Positions 34,847 through 44,089 of a stretch of 64,000 bases of DNA are shown here, piece after piece. Below the pieces are notes generated by a model. It was not told the DNA's origin. It ran no database searches and saw only the letters and a program-made list of their open reading frames with translations. How positions within the stretch are numbered: position 1 is the stretch's first letter; each line of letters begins with the position of its first letter. The stretch covers positions 62,001 through 126,000 of the forward strand of contig JADKBB010000008.1 in the NCBI GenBank assembly GCA_016715195.1, in the 5' to 3' direction. The stretch comes from Candidatus Villigracilis proximus (GTDB lineage Bacteria > Chloroflexota > Anaerolineae > Anaerolineales > Villigracilaceae). The position numbers were made by a program, and so were the translations under genes.

Positions 34847-37052
34847 GAATGATTTCCAATTTTGCCAGTGATGCGGCCAGACGTTTTAACCCGACAGATT
34901 TGAATTCGATCACGATCTCGTCGCCGTCTTGTATTCTGCTTTCCTGTACGATGCCTTCACCGAAGGATTGATGTTTAACACGGTCGCCGGAGTTGAAGCG
35001 AATGCTGATCGTAACGGGAGCAGATCGCGGCGGAGGGGGAACCGTATACTTTGATTCGGTGGCGCTTGGGGTGCGGTAAAAACTTTGAGAGGAGGAAAAT
35101 GAACTTACAGGACGTCCCGTGCGTGTTTTTCCAACGATCAGATCAGCGGGCAGGTCTTCGATAAAACGCGAGGCGTCGGTGGTTTCAGACATGCCGCGTC
35201 CGCCGCGCTGCAGGGCGCGCAATAAATAAAGTTTATCTTTGGCGCGGGTGATGCCTACATAAAAAAGGCGGCGTTCTTCTTCCATTTGCTCAGGCTCATC
35301 GAACGAGCGGCTGTGTGGAATGATGCCATCATCAAGGCCAACGATGAAGACCGCGCCGAATTCAAGTCCTTTGGCGGCATGGAGTGTGAGCAGGGTGGGC
35401 GCGTTGGCGTCTGTGATCGTGTCTTGATCGGCGACGAGCGCGATGTTTTCGAGAAAATCATCAAGCGTACGATCAGAGTATTCGAGCGCGAGACGTTTTA
35501 ATTCTTCAACGTTTTCCCAGCGTTCAGCGGCTTCTTCGGTTTCATCGTCAAGGATGAAGGCTTTGAAGTTAATGTCTTTGGTGATTTTTTCAAAGAGTTC
35601 AACAATGGTGGCGGTGGGCGCCATGGCGCGCCAACTGGCGAACATGCCGCCGAAATCGGCGAGCGGCAAAGCGGAGCGGCCAGTGAAAGATTTGTAATAG
35701 GGTGAGTCTGCGCCGCGTGCCAGATCAAGCAAGACTGCACCGGGGCTGGTATTGTTTTGATTCGCAACCATGTGCAGCGTGGTTAATGTTTTTTCACCAA
35801 TGCCGCGCGGAGGAACATTGACGATGCGCCCAAGTGCGGCTTCGTCTGCGGGGTTGTGAACGAGGCGGATAAATGCAATGACATCTTTTACTTCGCGGCG
35901 TCCATAAAATCTTTGCGCGCCGACGAGTTTATAAGGAAGGCGTGCCTGCAAGAATGCTTCTTCAAGCAAACGAGACATGGAGTTGGTGCGATACATCACG
36001 GCGCAATCGCCGGGTTCAAATTTTCTGGAGGCGACGAGTTCGGCGATGGTGTTCACTACGAAGGCGGCTTCGTCATAATCATTGTAGGCTTCGTGGAAAA
36101 GAATCTTTTCGCCCGGGCCGCGATCACTGAAAAGTTTTTTCTTGATACGGTTCGGCGTGCGCGCGCGGTCAATGACACTCATGGCGGCGTCGAGAATATT
36201 TTGATGCGAGCGATAATTTTGTTCGAGCAGTACGATCTCGGCTTCGGGGAAATCTTCTTCAAACTTTTTCAGGTTGCGATAGTCCGCGCCGCGCCAGGCG
36301 TAAACACTTTGGTCGGGATCACCAACGCAGTATATATTTTTATGATGTGAAGCAAGTTGTTTTACCAAAGCATATTGCGCAAGATTGGTATCTTGAAATT
36401 CATCGACCAGTACGTGTCTGAATCTTTGCGCGTATTTATCACGCACGCTGGGGTTATCTTCCAGCAGGCGGGCGGTGTACACGAGCAGGTCGTCAAAGTC
36501 CACGGCGTTGCTGGCGATCAGGCGTTTTTGATATTCAACGTAAACACGTTTTACAACTTCATCGCGATAGGTGTTGATCGGATATTCATCGGGGCCAAGC
36601 AGCTCATTCTTTGCACGTGAGATGGCGGCGTGAATGCTTGCGGCGCGATAGAGCTTATCGTTCAAATTAAATTCTTTAATAATGCTCTTGACAATGCGTT
36701 CCTGATCGTCTGAATCGAAAATCACAAAATTGGATTCAAGCGGAAGATGTTCCACCTCACGCCGCAAAATGCGTGCACAGATCGAGTGGAATGTGCCAAG
36801 CATGATTCCGTCGGTGGCTTGATCGTTCAGCATGGCCTTCACGCGCAAGTCCATTTCTTTGGCGGCTTTGTTGGTGAATGTGACCGCAAGAATATTCCAC
36901 GGGCGGACGCCTTCGGATGCGATCAAATAGGCGATGCGCTGGGTAAGTACACGCGTCTTACCGGACCCCGGACCTGCTACGACCAAAACGGGTCCATCGG
37001 CGGCTGTGACAGCTTTACGTTGTTGAGGGTTTAGTTTATCGAGAAAATCCAT
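34842..37052 (-). CDS. pcrA: UvrD/PcrA-type DNA helicase
   Basis: The 736-residue product has all superfamily 1A motifs: LNPQQRKAV (Q motif), VVAGPGSGKTRVLTQR (motif I, about 22-38), AVTFTNKAA (Ia), LVDEFQDTN (II), GDPDQSVYAWRGA (III), LEQNYRS (IV), LHAAKGLEF (V) and YVGITRAKDKLYL (VI). A C-terminal Tudor-like end (HQSFGEGIVQESRIQDGDEI) matches PcrA, which contacts RNA polymerase. It unwinds DNA 3' to 5' in repair and replication. A copy of the UUCG repeat touches its 3' end. Confidence 0.92.
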   Translation of the reverse strand: MDFLDKLNPQQRKAVTAADGPVLVVAGPGSGKTRVLTQRIAYLIASEGVRPWNILAVTFTNKAAKEMDLRVKAMLNDQATDGIMLGTFHSICARILRREVEHLPLESNFVIFDSDDQERIVKSIIKEFNLNDKLYRAASIHAAISRAKNELLGPDEYPINTYRDEVVKRVYVEYQKRLIASNAVDFDDLLVYTARLLEDNPSVRDKYAQRFRHVLVDEFQDTNLAQYALVKQLASHHKNIYCVGDPDQSVYAWRGADYRNLKKFEEDFPEAEIVLLEQNYRSHQNILDAAMSVIDRARTPNRIKKKLFSDRGPGEKILFHEAYNDYDEAAFVVNTIAELVASRKFEPGDCAVMYRTNSMSRLLEEAFLQARLPYKLVGAQRFYGRREVKDVIAFIRLVHNPADEAALGRIVNVPPRGIGEKTLTTLHMVANQNNTSPGAVLLDLARGADSPYYKSFTGRSALPLADFGGMFASWRAMAPTATIVELFEKITKDINFKAFILDDETEEAAERWENVEELKRLALEYSDRTLDDFLENIALVADQDTITDANAPTLLTLHAAKGLEFGAVFIVGLDDGIIPHSRSFDEPEQMEEERRLFYVGITRAKDKLYLLRALQRGGRGMSETTDASRFIEDLPADLIVGKTRTGRPVSSFSSSQSFYRTPSATESKYTVPPPPRSAPVTISIRFNSGDRVKHQSFGEGIVQESRIQDGDEIVIEFKSVGLKRLAASLAKLEIIQ

Positions 37053-37116
37053 GAGGGGAGAATAACTGATTAAGGATGAAAGAGGAAGGATGAAAAAGAA
37101 GAAAGAGGAAAGAAGA

Positions 37117-37161
37117 AAAAATGTCCCGCAGGCTTATTTTGAAATTCTGCGGGACATTTTT
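37117..37161 (-). terminator. Terminator of the MscL gene
   Basis: A 15-base stem pairs AAAAATGTCCCGCAG (37117-37131) with CTGCGGGACATTTTT (37147-37161). It lies six bases beyond the MscL stop and includes A runs that become the U tract on the minus strand. Confidence 0.8.
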
Positions 37162-37167
37162 ACCTGT

Positions 37168-37566
37168 TTACTTGATTTCTGATGTGCAGTTGGGGCAGCG
37201 GGTGGCTTTGATGGCGATGGCACTGAAGCAGTATGGGCATTCTTTTGTGGTGGGTTCTGCTGGAGCAACGGGAGCGGGGTCTTTCTTCATTTTGTTTGCA
37301 GCTTTCACGATCAGGAAGATCACGAAGGCGATCACGAGGAAGTCAATGATGGTTTGCACGAATGCGCCCCATTTGATGACTGCTGCTCCAACGGTGATGG
37401 ATAATTCGCTGAAATTTACGCCGCCCATGATCAGCCCGATGACCGGCATGATGACATCGTTGACGAGAGAGCCGACGATCTTGCCAAATGCGCCGCCGAT
37501 AATGACAGCTACAGCGAGGTCGAGTACGTTTCCGCGCATGACAAATTCTTTGAATTCTTTTAGCAT
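37168..37566 (-). CDS. mscL: Large-conductance mechanosensitive channel MscL with C-terminal zinc ribbon
   Basis: The 132-residue product is a standard MscL: FKEFVMRGNVLDLAVAVIIG (TM1 and the pore constriction), a periplasmic loop and a second helix (FLVIAFVIFLIVKAANKM). The channel opens under membrane tension to release solutes. The C-terminus is unusual: CPYCFSAIAIKATRCPNC forms a zinc-ribbon-like pair of knuckles after a Pro/Ala/Glu linker (DPAPVAPAEPTTKE). The usual C-terminal helical bundle is replaced. The ATG at 37566 has an AAGGAG site. Confidence 0.92.
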   Translation of the reverse strand: MLKEFKEFVMRGNVLDLAVAVIIGGAFGKIVGSLVNDVIMPVIGLIMGGVNFSELSITVGAAVIKWGAFVQTIIDFLVIAFVIFLIVKAANKMKKDPAPVAPAEPTTKECPYCFSAIAIKATRCPNCTSEIK

Positions 37567-38033
37567 GGTATTCTCCTTGAGAAAAAAATTTATGAATGAA
37601 TTGCGTTTGGATTTTATGTTATGAAAGATGGGTTGTCAACGATGCGCGGCTGGGCGATGGATGTCACAGCGGCGGGAATGTTCATTGTCCAGGTGGCAGA
37701 TAACAGGCCGGTGTGATGCGCGAGAGCTAATTTCGTAGGGTTGGCGGCGCGTGGTTCGTCCAGTTCTCCAGTATTGTATTTATTAATCGGCTTTATCGTT
37801 CGCCTTAAAGTCCAGTATAATTTGAAATTACACAGCATATTTTGAGCTTTTGTTTGTGTAGGCAAAAATATGCTGGGGATATTTAATGGTTGAAAATTAA
37901 AGATGTTGTGAGCATAAGTAACCCTTTGTTTTTGATCATTAAATAAATGGAGGTGGCCGGATACCGTATACCAAAAAAACTTTCATGCAAGTAAACTGTT
38001 CATATCTATCTGTTAATTTTTTGGAGGAGAAAA
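37567..38033 (+). other. Intergenic region with hairpin and weak promoter, upstream of the first peptide ABC cluster
   Basis: No convincing gene is seen in these 467 bases. TATAAT at 37816-37821 is a good -10 element, but its -35 match is poor. A perfect 11-bp hairpin, CAGCATATTTT with AAAATATGCTG (37833-37843 and 37865-37875), follows. A GGAGGTGG tract at 37949-37956 resembles one in the leader of the second binding-protein gene (47639-47646). Confidence 0.4.
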
Positions 38034-40574
38034 ATGTCACGTAACCGTTTGATGTCTGTTCTGGGTCTGCTGATTATTGCCAGTATGATCCTTTCAGCTT
38101 GTGGTACTTCCACGGAAGCCCCTCAAGCGACTGATGCGCCTGCTGCTACCGATGCGCCTGCTGCTGCTACTGAAGCCCCTGTCGCCACCGAAGTCCCTTC
38201 CACTCGCATGGGTGGCTGGCTCGATGAAATCGTTGTGTCTGTTGTTGCCAAGGATTCTGCGGTGACTCAGATCGAAGCTGGCGCCATTGACGTATATGCC
38301 TCTGGTCTTTCCAGTGCCGACCTTCCTTCCATTCAGGAAGCTGGTTTGAATTACAGCAAGCAGAATGGCTTGTATTATGACATGATCTACAACCCGGCTG
38401 AGTTCACCTCTGGCGAGTTCAATCCTTTCTCGAATCGCAAGATCCGCGAAGCGACCAACTGGATCGTAGACCGTGATTACATTAATCAGGAAATCTATGC
38501 CGGCGGTGGTTTGGCTAAATATTTGCCGATCACAACCCAGTTCCCTGATTATGCCGATCTCGCTGATGTAGCCCGCGAACTCGAAGCCAAATATGCTTAT
38601 AACCTCGAAAAAGGTAAAGAAGTTATTACGGCTGAAATGGAAGGCATGGGCGCAACTGTCAATGCTGAAGGTAAATTTGAAATTGACGGCGCTCCTGTCA
38701 CCGTGATCTTCCTGATCCGCTCTGATAGCGACGGCACCCGCCAGCCCCTTGGCGATTACTTCGCTGCTCAGTTGGAAGCTGTCGGTTTTACAGTAGACCG
38801 CCAATACGGCAAGTCCTCTGAATTAGGCCCCAAATGGCAAGGCACCGCTGCTGATGGCGGCTGGCACATCTACACCGGTGCGTGGAGCGCCACGATCATT
38901 GATCGTGATCAGCGCAACATGCTCCAGGAAATGTATCTGCCCTCCAGCGCACAAGGCCTCGATTTGATGGTTGCCAATCAGGCTGATCCTGAATTCCTCG
39001 AATTGGGCGATAAGCTTGCCAATGCCGAGTACAACAATCTTGAAGAACGCCGTGCCATGATGGTGCGTGGTCTTGAACTTGCCCTTGAAGATTCTTTGCA
39101 GTTGTGGCTGATTGACGGCAAGAACTATTCTCCGTACGGCACAAATGTGAAATTGACCTACGATCTTGCCGCTGGTGTTGAAGGCGCGCAAGTTTGGCCT
39201 TACACCGTCCGCTTTGCGGGCGAAGAAGGTGGACAGCTTAAGTGGGCCACCGGTGATCTGTTCACTGAACCCTGGAATCCTGTTGCCGGTAGTAACTGGG
39301 CTTGGGATCAGGCCATCATCCGCTCTACACAGAGCGGCGATACCATGAACGATCCGTTCACCGGTCTTTTGTGGCCGCTCCGCATGGAACGCGCTGAAGT
39401 AACCGTTGTGGATGGTTTGCCGGTTGGTGTGACCAATGACTGGGTGAAACTCTCCTTCGTTCCTGAAATTAAGGTTCCTGAAGATGCCATCGTCGACTGG
39501 GATGCAACCACCCAGCAGTTCATCACCTCTGCTGAGAAATTCCCTGAAGGTCAAACCGCCAAGCGCATGAGCGTTGCCTACTATCCTGCCGACCTGTTTG
39601 AAACAGTCAAATGGCATGATGGTTCCAATCTTTCCATGGCTGATATTATGCTCGCCTGGGCCATGACCTTTGATCGCGGCAAGCCCGAAAGCGCTTTGTA
39701 CGATGAAGTGTACGTTGCCAATTTTGAAGCCTTCATGAGCACCTTCAAGGGCTTCCGCATTACATCCACAGAGCCGCTTGTTTTTGAAGTCTATAGCGAC
39801 ACCTTTAGCGCCGATGCCGAATTGAACGTTGGCGGCACCTGGCCTACCTACAGCTTTGGCGAAGGCAGTTTTGCTCAGATCGCAATCGGTAACATGGCCG
39901 AAGCCAATGGCGAACTCGCCTACTCAATTGACAAAGCTGATGTTGCTGAAGTTGAGCAGATGAACTTTGTTGGCGGCCCAAGCCTCGAAATCCTCTCCGG
40001 TAAATTGGATCAGGCAATTGCCGAATCCTATATTCCGTTTGAGCCGATGCTCAGCCAATACATCACCAAGGAAGAAGCCGTAGCCCGTTATGAAAACCTC
40101 AAGGCTTTCTACACAGAACACGGCCATTTCTGGCAGGGAACTGGTCCCTACCTGTTGAACAAAGCTTTCCCAACAGAGAAGACTTTAACCCTCGCTCATT
40201 TCGACGGTTATCCTGATCTTGCCAACCGCTGGAGCGGCTTCACTGAACCGAAACTCGCTACCGCTGAACTCGACGGTCCGGGACAGGTTAAGATCGGTGA
40301 TGAAGCGATCTTTGATCTCTTCGTAAACTTTGGGGACGCAGCCTATCCTCAGAGCGAGATCAAGTTCGTGAAATTCCTGCTTTACAATGCCAAGGGTGAA
40401 GTTGTAACTGTTGGCGAAGCTGTTGCAGTTGCAGATGGACAGTATCAAATTGTTCTGCCTGCCGACGTTACTGCCAAACTTGAAGCCGGTTCAAACAAAC
40501 TGGAAGTTGCTGTTGCGCCTCTCACAGTGGCCATCCCGACTTTCACCAGTATTGAATTCGTAACCGCCCCATAA
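38034..40574 (+). CDS. Peptide ABC transporter substrate-binding lipoprotein (846 residues, swapped halves)
   Basis: A lipoprotein signal (LLIIASMILSACGT) and an Ala/Pro/Thr linker (EAPQATDAPAATDAP) lead to a family-5 binding domain. The order of blocks is odd. FNPFSNRKIREATNWIVDRD, normally in the second half of DppA-type proteins, comes at about residues 121-150. The usual first-half block VKWHDGSNLSMADIMLAW comes near 525. The C-terminal 90 residues form a beta-rich domain. The protein would deliver peptides or related ligands to the permeases. Cluster order here is SBP, permease, permease, ATPase, ATPase, small protein. The TTTTTTGGAGG site is strong. Confidence 0.85.
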   Translation: MSRNRLMSVLGLLIIASMILSACGTSTEAPQATDAPAATDAPAAATEAPVATEVPSTRMGGWLDEIVVSVVAKDSAVTQIEAGAIDVYASGLSSADLPSIQEAGLNYSKQNGLYYDMIYNPAEFTSGEFNPFSNRKIREATNWIVDRDYINQEIYAGGGLAKYLPITTQFPDYADLADVARELEAKYAYNLEKGKEVITAEMEGMGATVNAEGKFEIDGAPVTVIFLIRSDSDGTRQPLGDYFAAQLEAVGFTVDRQYGKSSELGPKWQGTAADGGWHIYTGAWSATIIDRDQRNMLQEMYLPSSAQGLDLMVANQADPEFLELGDKLANAEYNNLEERRAMMVRGLELALEDSLQLWLIDGKNYSPYGTNVKLTYDLAAGVEGAQVWPYTVRFAGEEGGQLKWATGDLFTEPWNPVAGSNWAWDQAIIRSTQSGDTMNDPFTGLLWPLRMERAEVTVVDGLPVGVTNDWVKLSFVPEIKVPEDAIVDWDATTQQFITSAEKFPEGQTAKRMSVAYYPADLFETVKWHDGSNLSMADIMLAWAMTFDRGKPESALYDEVYVANFEAFMSTFKGFRITSTEPLVFEVYSDTFSADAELNVGGTWPTYSFGEGSFAQIAIGNMAEANGELAYSIDKADVAEVEQMNFVGGPSLEILSGKLDQAIAESYIPFEPMLSQYITKEEAVARYENLKAFYTEHGHFWQGTGPYLLNKAFPTEKTLTLAHFDGYPDLANRWSGFTEPKLATAELDGPGQVKIGDEAIFDLFVNFGDAAYPQSEIKFVKFLLYNAKGEVVTVGEAVAVADGQYQIVLPADVTAKLEAGSNKLEVAVAPLTVAIPTFTSIEFVTAP

Positions 40575-40601
40575 GATCGTTTTATGTAGGGTAAGAAAAA
40601 T

Positions 40602-40628
40602 AGGGGCAAGGCCAAAGCCTTGCCCCTA
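40602..40628 (+). promoter_or_regulatory. Stem-loop between binding-protein and permease genes
   Basis: AGGGGCAAGGC pairs with GCCTTGCCCCT around a CAAA loop. No T run follows. It may stabilise the upstream mRNA segment so that the binding protein is made in excess. Confidence 0.65.
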
Positions 40629-40751
40629 TCCATAGCTGGAGAGTATGACCATGGCTGAAGGCACTAAACCAGCAGGAAAGTTTTCAGAGTTTCTTTAAGA
40701 AAAACCTCAACGAGTACATTTGCGCGTATTTCACGTTATACGGTTTCGCGT

Positions 40752-41774
40752 TTGACTACGTTGTTTATTACAGTTGTTATTGGTGTTTATTTAACGATCA
40801 TGATCGCCAACATGGGCGGATATGTAGATACCATCATGCGCTCTGAGATTCGTGAGCGTATTACGCAGTCTGTTCTGGCGAACAAGGCCTATCAGGATAT
40901 GCCTCCTGAGACCCGCAAGAAGATTGCTGAAGATTTAATTCTGGTGGAAGAGAAGCGACTCAAACTCGATACACCGGTTGCAATTCGCAGTTTCAATTAT
41001 TTAACCAATGCCCTAAGACTTGAACTGGGTCGCGCACAAAATATGACCAGCGATAACGGCTCCAGAACCGTGCGCCTGATCCTTTTGGAGCGCCTGCCCG
41101 CCACGCTGTTATTAATGGGTTCATCCCAACTTTTTCTTTTCTTTTCATCCATTTATTTTGCTTTGTCCCTCTCCCGGAATTACGGCAGTTGGCTGGATAG
41201 ACTGGTGATCTCCCTTTCTCCAACCTCCGCCGCGCCCTCCTGGTTTTACGGCATCTTCCTCATCCTTATATTTTCCGCCGTGCTTAAACTGCTGCCATTC
41301 GGCGGGATGGTGGATGCCCCGCCGCCGGATACCAAATTTGGATATGCAATGAGCGTGCTTAAACATTTAATTCTGCCCGGAGCATCTCTGGTGGTGAGTG
41401 CCTTCTTTATTAGCATCTATAACTGGCGCACGTTCTTCCTTATTTATTCCAGTGAAGATTACGTGGAAATGGCCAAAGCCAAAGGTCTTCCTGCGCGTGA
41501 TATTGAGCGTCAATATATTTTGCGTCCCACACTCCCCAATATTATTACAAACTTCGCCCTGCTGTTGATCAGTCTTTGGACCGGCGCCATTGTTACAGAA
41601 ACCATCTTCCTATGGCCGGGTCTTGGCATTACGTTATATCGCGCAGTGGGTCTGTTTGATATACCTGTCATTGTGGGGTCTACGATCATCTTCGCGTATT
41701 TGCTCGCGATCACCGTCTTCCTGCTCGATTTTGTTTACGCGTTGGTTGATCCGCGCGTGAAAGTGGGGGCTTAA
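40752..41774 (+). CDS. Peptide ABC transporter permease (DppB-like)
   Basis: The open frame starts at TTG 40752 and gives 340 residues with several membrane helices. The EAA loop is in YVEMAKAKGLPARDIERQYI near residue 240, and the C-terminus is FVYALVDPRVKVG. A hydrophilic loop (about 28-75) lies outside the membrane. The true N-terminus probably begins at ATG 40651, which has a GGAGAG site and gives MAEGTKPAGKFSEFL. A one-base shift near 40690-40700, beside TTT and AAAAA runs, would then join it to RKTSTSTFARISRYTVSRLT. The frame is open back to 40668, which supports that reading. Confidence 0.8.
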   Translation: MTTLFITVVIGVYLTIMIANMGGYVDTIMRSEIRERITQSVLANKAYQDMPPETRKKIAEDLILVEEKRLKLDTPVAIRSFNYLTNALRLELGRAQNMTSDNGSRTVRLILLERLPATLLLMGSSQLFLFFSSIYFALSLSRNYGSWLDRLVISLSPTSAAPSWFYGIFLILIFSAVLKLLPFGGMVDAPPPDTKFGYAMSVLKHLILPGASLVVSAFFISIYNWRTFFLIYSSEDYVEMAKAKGLPARDIERQYILRPTLPNIITNFALLLISLWTGAIVTETIFLWPGLGITLYRAVGLFDIPVIVGSTIIFAYLLAITVFLLDFVYALVDPRVKVGA

Positions 41775-41777
41775 ACA

Positions 41778-43115
41778 ATGAATCAAATGAAGAAAACTTT
41801 TCAGGAAATGCTGCGTTATCCATCGGCCATCGCCGGTTTGTTAACAGTTGCCTTTTTGGTGGGACTTGCGATCTATGCAATGGTCGCCATTCCCTACTCT
41901 CAAGCGCTTATCTTATGGCGCGGCGGTGAAGATATTTGGTATCAAAACCCAAAATTTGCAGCGCCAGCCTGGTTTAATAACTTTACCAAATTAAAACAGC
42001 CGGTATCCTTTGTCATGAAGGAGTCTGATCCGGGTATTGAAAAAGTTGTTGTGCCTGGTGACCAGAACACAAGCCGTATTACCATTACCTATTCATTCGA
42101 CTTTTCATACGATGCATTCCCGCAGGAAATCCTGCTTTATTTTGATGCAAAATATAAAGAGAAACAGCCGTTCGCTTCGATCTACTGGCTGACTCCTGAC
42201 GGGCGAGAGATACGAATTGCTGATTTTGGCGTCGACTCCAAGCAGACCTTCCGCGTCTCACAGGACGAGAAGCTGATTCGGCGACTCGGGGGGGTGGCGC
42301 CCATGGAAGGTTTGTTCGTTGGAGAAGACGGGCAGACTCCGGTAAAAGGAGTTTATAAACTCGTCGTAGAAGGCGTAACATTTGAAGAAGGTTCCGACCT
42401 AAACGCTGAGTTTGTATTCCATGGAAATGTATATGGATTATTTGGCACCGACCATCAACGCCGTGACTTGCTCGTTCCCATGTTATGGGGCGCGCCTGTT
42501 GCGCTCGCGTTTGGCTTGATCGCTTCGTTGGGTACATCCGTGCTGACGATGATCATCGCAGCCATGGGCGCCTGGTATGGCGGCTGGGTGGATGAACTGA
42601 TCCAACGCATTACAGAAGTGAATCTGGTTTTACCGTTCTTCTCCATTTTGGTCATGGTGGGTACTTTTTACTCCCGCAGTACCTGGGTCATTTTGGGTGT
42701 GACGGTTTTGCTCAGTATTTTCACGGGCGGCATCAAGGCTTATCGTTCCATTTTCATCCAGGTCAAAGAATCGACTTATATTGAAGCGGCGCGCGCTTAT
42801 GGCACAGGCGCAGGTAGAATTATTTTTGTGTACATGATTCCGCGCATGATTCCGTTATTAATCCCTGGCGTGGTTTCTTCGGTGCCTGCCTTCGTATTTC
42901 TTGAAGCGACCCTCGCTGTTCTTGGCCTTGGTGATCCGGTATTGCCCACATGGGGCCGCCTTATCAATGATGCTTCTGTGAATGGTGCATTATATAAAGG
43001 TCTTTACTATTGGATCATGTCGCCTGCCATTTTGCTAATGGTATCTGGTTTGGGGTTTGCCATGCTGGGATTTGCCCTGGACCGAATTTTTAATCCCAAA
43101 CTGCGAGATCTATAA
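41778..43115 (+). CDS. Peptide ABC transporter permease (DppC-like) with large extracytoplasmic insert
   Basis: The 445-residue product is about 130 residues longer than a usual DppC. After the first helix (AIAGLLTVAFLVGLAIYAMV) comes a soluble segment of about 190 residues, strand-rich (YSFDFSYDAFPQEILLYFDA) and apparently outside the membrane. Then come the BPD_transp_1 helices with the EAA loop ESTYIEAARAYGTGAGRIIF near residue 328. Together with the long binding protein this resembles architectures more typical of archaeal or deep-branching peptide transporters. It is four bases downstream of the partner permease gene. Confidence 0.85.
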   Translation: MNQMKKTFQEMLRYPSAIAGLLTVAFLVGLAIYAMVAIPYSQALILWRGGEDIWYQNPKFAAPAWFNNFTKLKQPVSFVMKESDPGIEKVVVPGDQNTSRITITYSFDFSYDAFPQEILLYFDAKYKEKQPFASIYWLTPDGREIRIADFGVDSKQTFRVSQDEKLIRRLGGVAPMEGLFVGEDGQTPVKGVYKLVVEGVTFEEGSDLNAEFVFHGNVYGLFGTDHQRRDLLVPMLWGAPVALAFGLIASLGTSVLTMIIAAMGAWYGGWVDELIQRITEVNLVLPFFSILVMVGTFYSRSTWVILGVTVLLSIFTGGIKAYRSIFIQVKESTYIEAARAYGTGAGRIIFVYMIPRMIPLLIPGVVSSVPAFVFLEATLAVLGLGDPVLPTWGRLINDASVNGALYKGLYYWIMSPAILLMVSGLGFAMLGFALDRIFNPKLRDL

Positions 43116-43118
43116 ACC

Positions 43119-44075
43119 ATGAGCGAAAATACATTATTACGTTTGGAAGATTTAAAGTTGCATTTTCAAACCACCAAAGGTGTTGTTCAAGCCGTTGATG
43201 GTGTGAACTTTTCCCTTGGCTACAATGAGGCGGTGGTTGTCCTTGGTGAATCGGGCTGCGGCAAAAGTTCCCTTGCAAAAGCCATTCTGCGCTTGCTGCC
43301 CCGCAATGTTGCGAGTTACTCCGGGAAAGTCTTTCTCAATGGCACAGATATCATGGCCTATGATGATGAGGAGTTTCGTCGTAATGTGCGCTGGGTGATG
43401 ATGTCGCTTGTGCCCCAGGCTGCGATGAATTCACTTAATCCTGTGTTGAAGGTTGGCGATCAGGTTGCCGAGCCATTAATGACTCATCACGGTATTAAGA
43501 AAGAGGAAGCTTTACAGACTGCTCGCACCATGTTTCAACATGTGGGTGTGCCTGAGGCATTTTTGGATCGTTATGCTTTTGAATTAAGCGGTGGTATGCG
43601 CCAGCGTGTGGCGATTGCGATGGCTTTGGTTACATCACCTGCCCTGGTTGTTCTGGATGAGCCGACTTCGGCGCTTGATGTGTTAACTCAGGCAAATATT
43701 TTCAATGTGCTTAAACGATTAAAACATGAGTTGGAAACCAGCTTTATTTTGATTACTCATGATATCGCCACTTCCAGTGAGTTGGCGGATCGTGTGGCGG
43801 TTATGTATGCCGGCCAGATCGTGGAAGTTGGAGATGCGAAGAGTTTCTTTACCGCACCGCTGCATCCATATTCCAAGAAGTTGATGGCGAGTGTGCCGCG
43901 TCTGCGCGGTGACCAGGAACCTGAGTTTATTACAGGAAGTCCGCCAAGTCTTTTGAATTTACCCACAGGATGCCGGTTTAGAGATCGCTGCCCGGCGGCG
44001 TTTGGCCGTTGTTCTGAAGAGCCTCCAGTTACCGTTATAGATCAACGGCTGGTTAAGTGCTGGTTATTTAATTAG
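43119..44075 (+). CDS. Peptide ABC transporter ATP-binding protein (DppD-like)
   Basis: The 318-residue product has Walker A GESGCGKS (residues 43-50), a Q loop in SLVPQAAMNSLNPV, signature LSGGMRQRVAIA near 156 and Walker B VVLDEPTSALD near 176. The C-terminal oligopeptide-transporter segment has the Cys pattern CRFRDRCPAAFGRC. It energises the permease pair upstream. It starts three bases after the permease stop. Confidence 0.88.
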   Translation: MSENTLLRLEDLKLHFQTTKGVVQAVDGVNFSLGYNEAVVVLGESGCGKSSLAKAILRLLPRNVASYSGKVFLNGTDIMAYDDEEFRRNVRWVMMSLVPQAAMNSLNPVLKVGDQVAEPLMTHHGIKKEEALQTARTMFQHVGVPEAFLDRYAFELSGGMRQRVAIAMALVTSPALVVLDEPTSALDVLTQANIFNVLKRLKHELETSFILITHDIATSSELADRVAVMYAGQIVEVGDAKSFFTAPLHPYSKKLMASVPRLRGDQEPEFITGSPPSLLNLPTGCRFRDRCPAAFGRCSEEPPVTVIDQRLVKCWLFN

Positions 44076-44089
44076 CAGGAGCCTTATTT

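Noticed and set aside
37070..37120. Purine-rich tract as a regulatory element
   Set aside because: It lies between converging gene ends next to a terminator and shows no further structure.
37614..37865. Minus-strand frame of 83 residues upstream of MscL
   Set aside because: It has no recognisable domain or ribosome site and overlaps the probable control region of the peptide ABC cluster.
40690..40704. Programmed frameshift in the permease gene
   Set aside because: There is no clear slippery heptamer with downstream structure; a homopolymer miscount is simpler.
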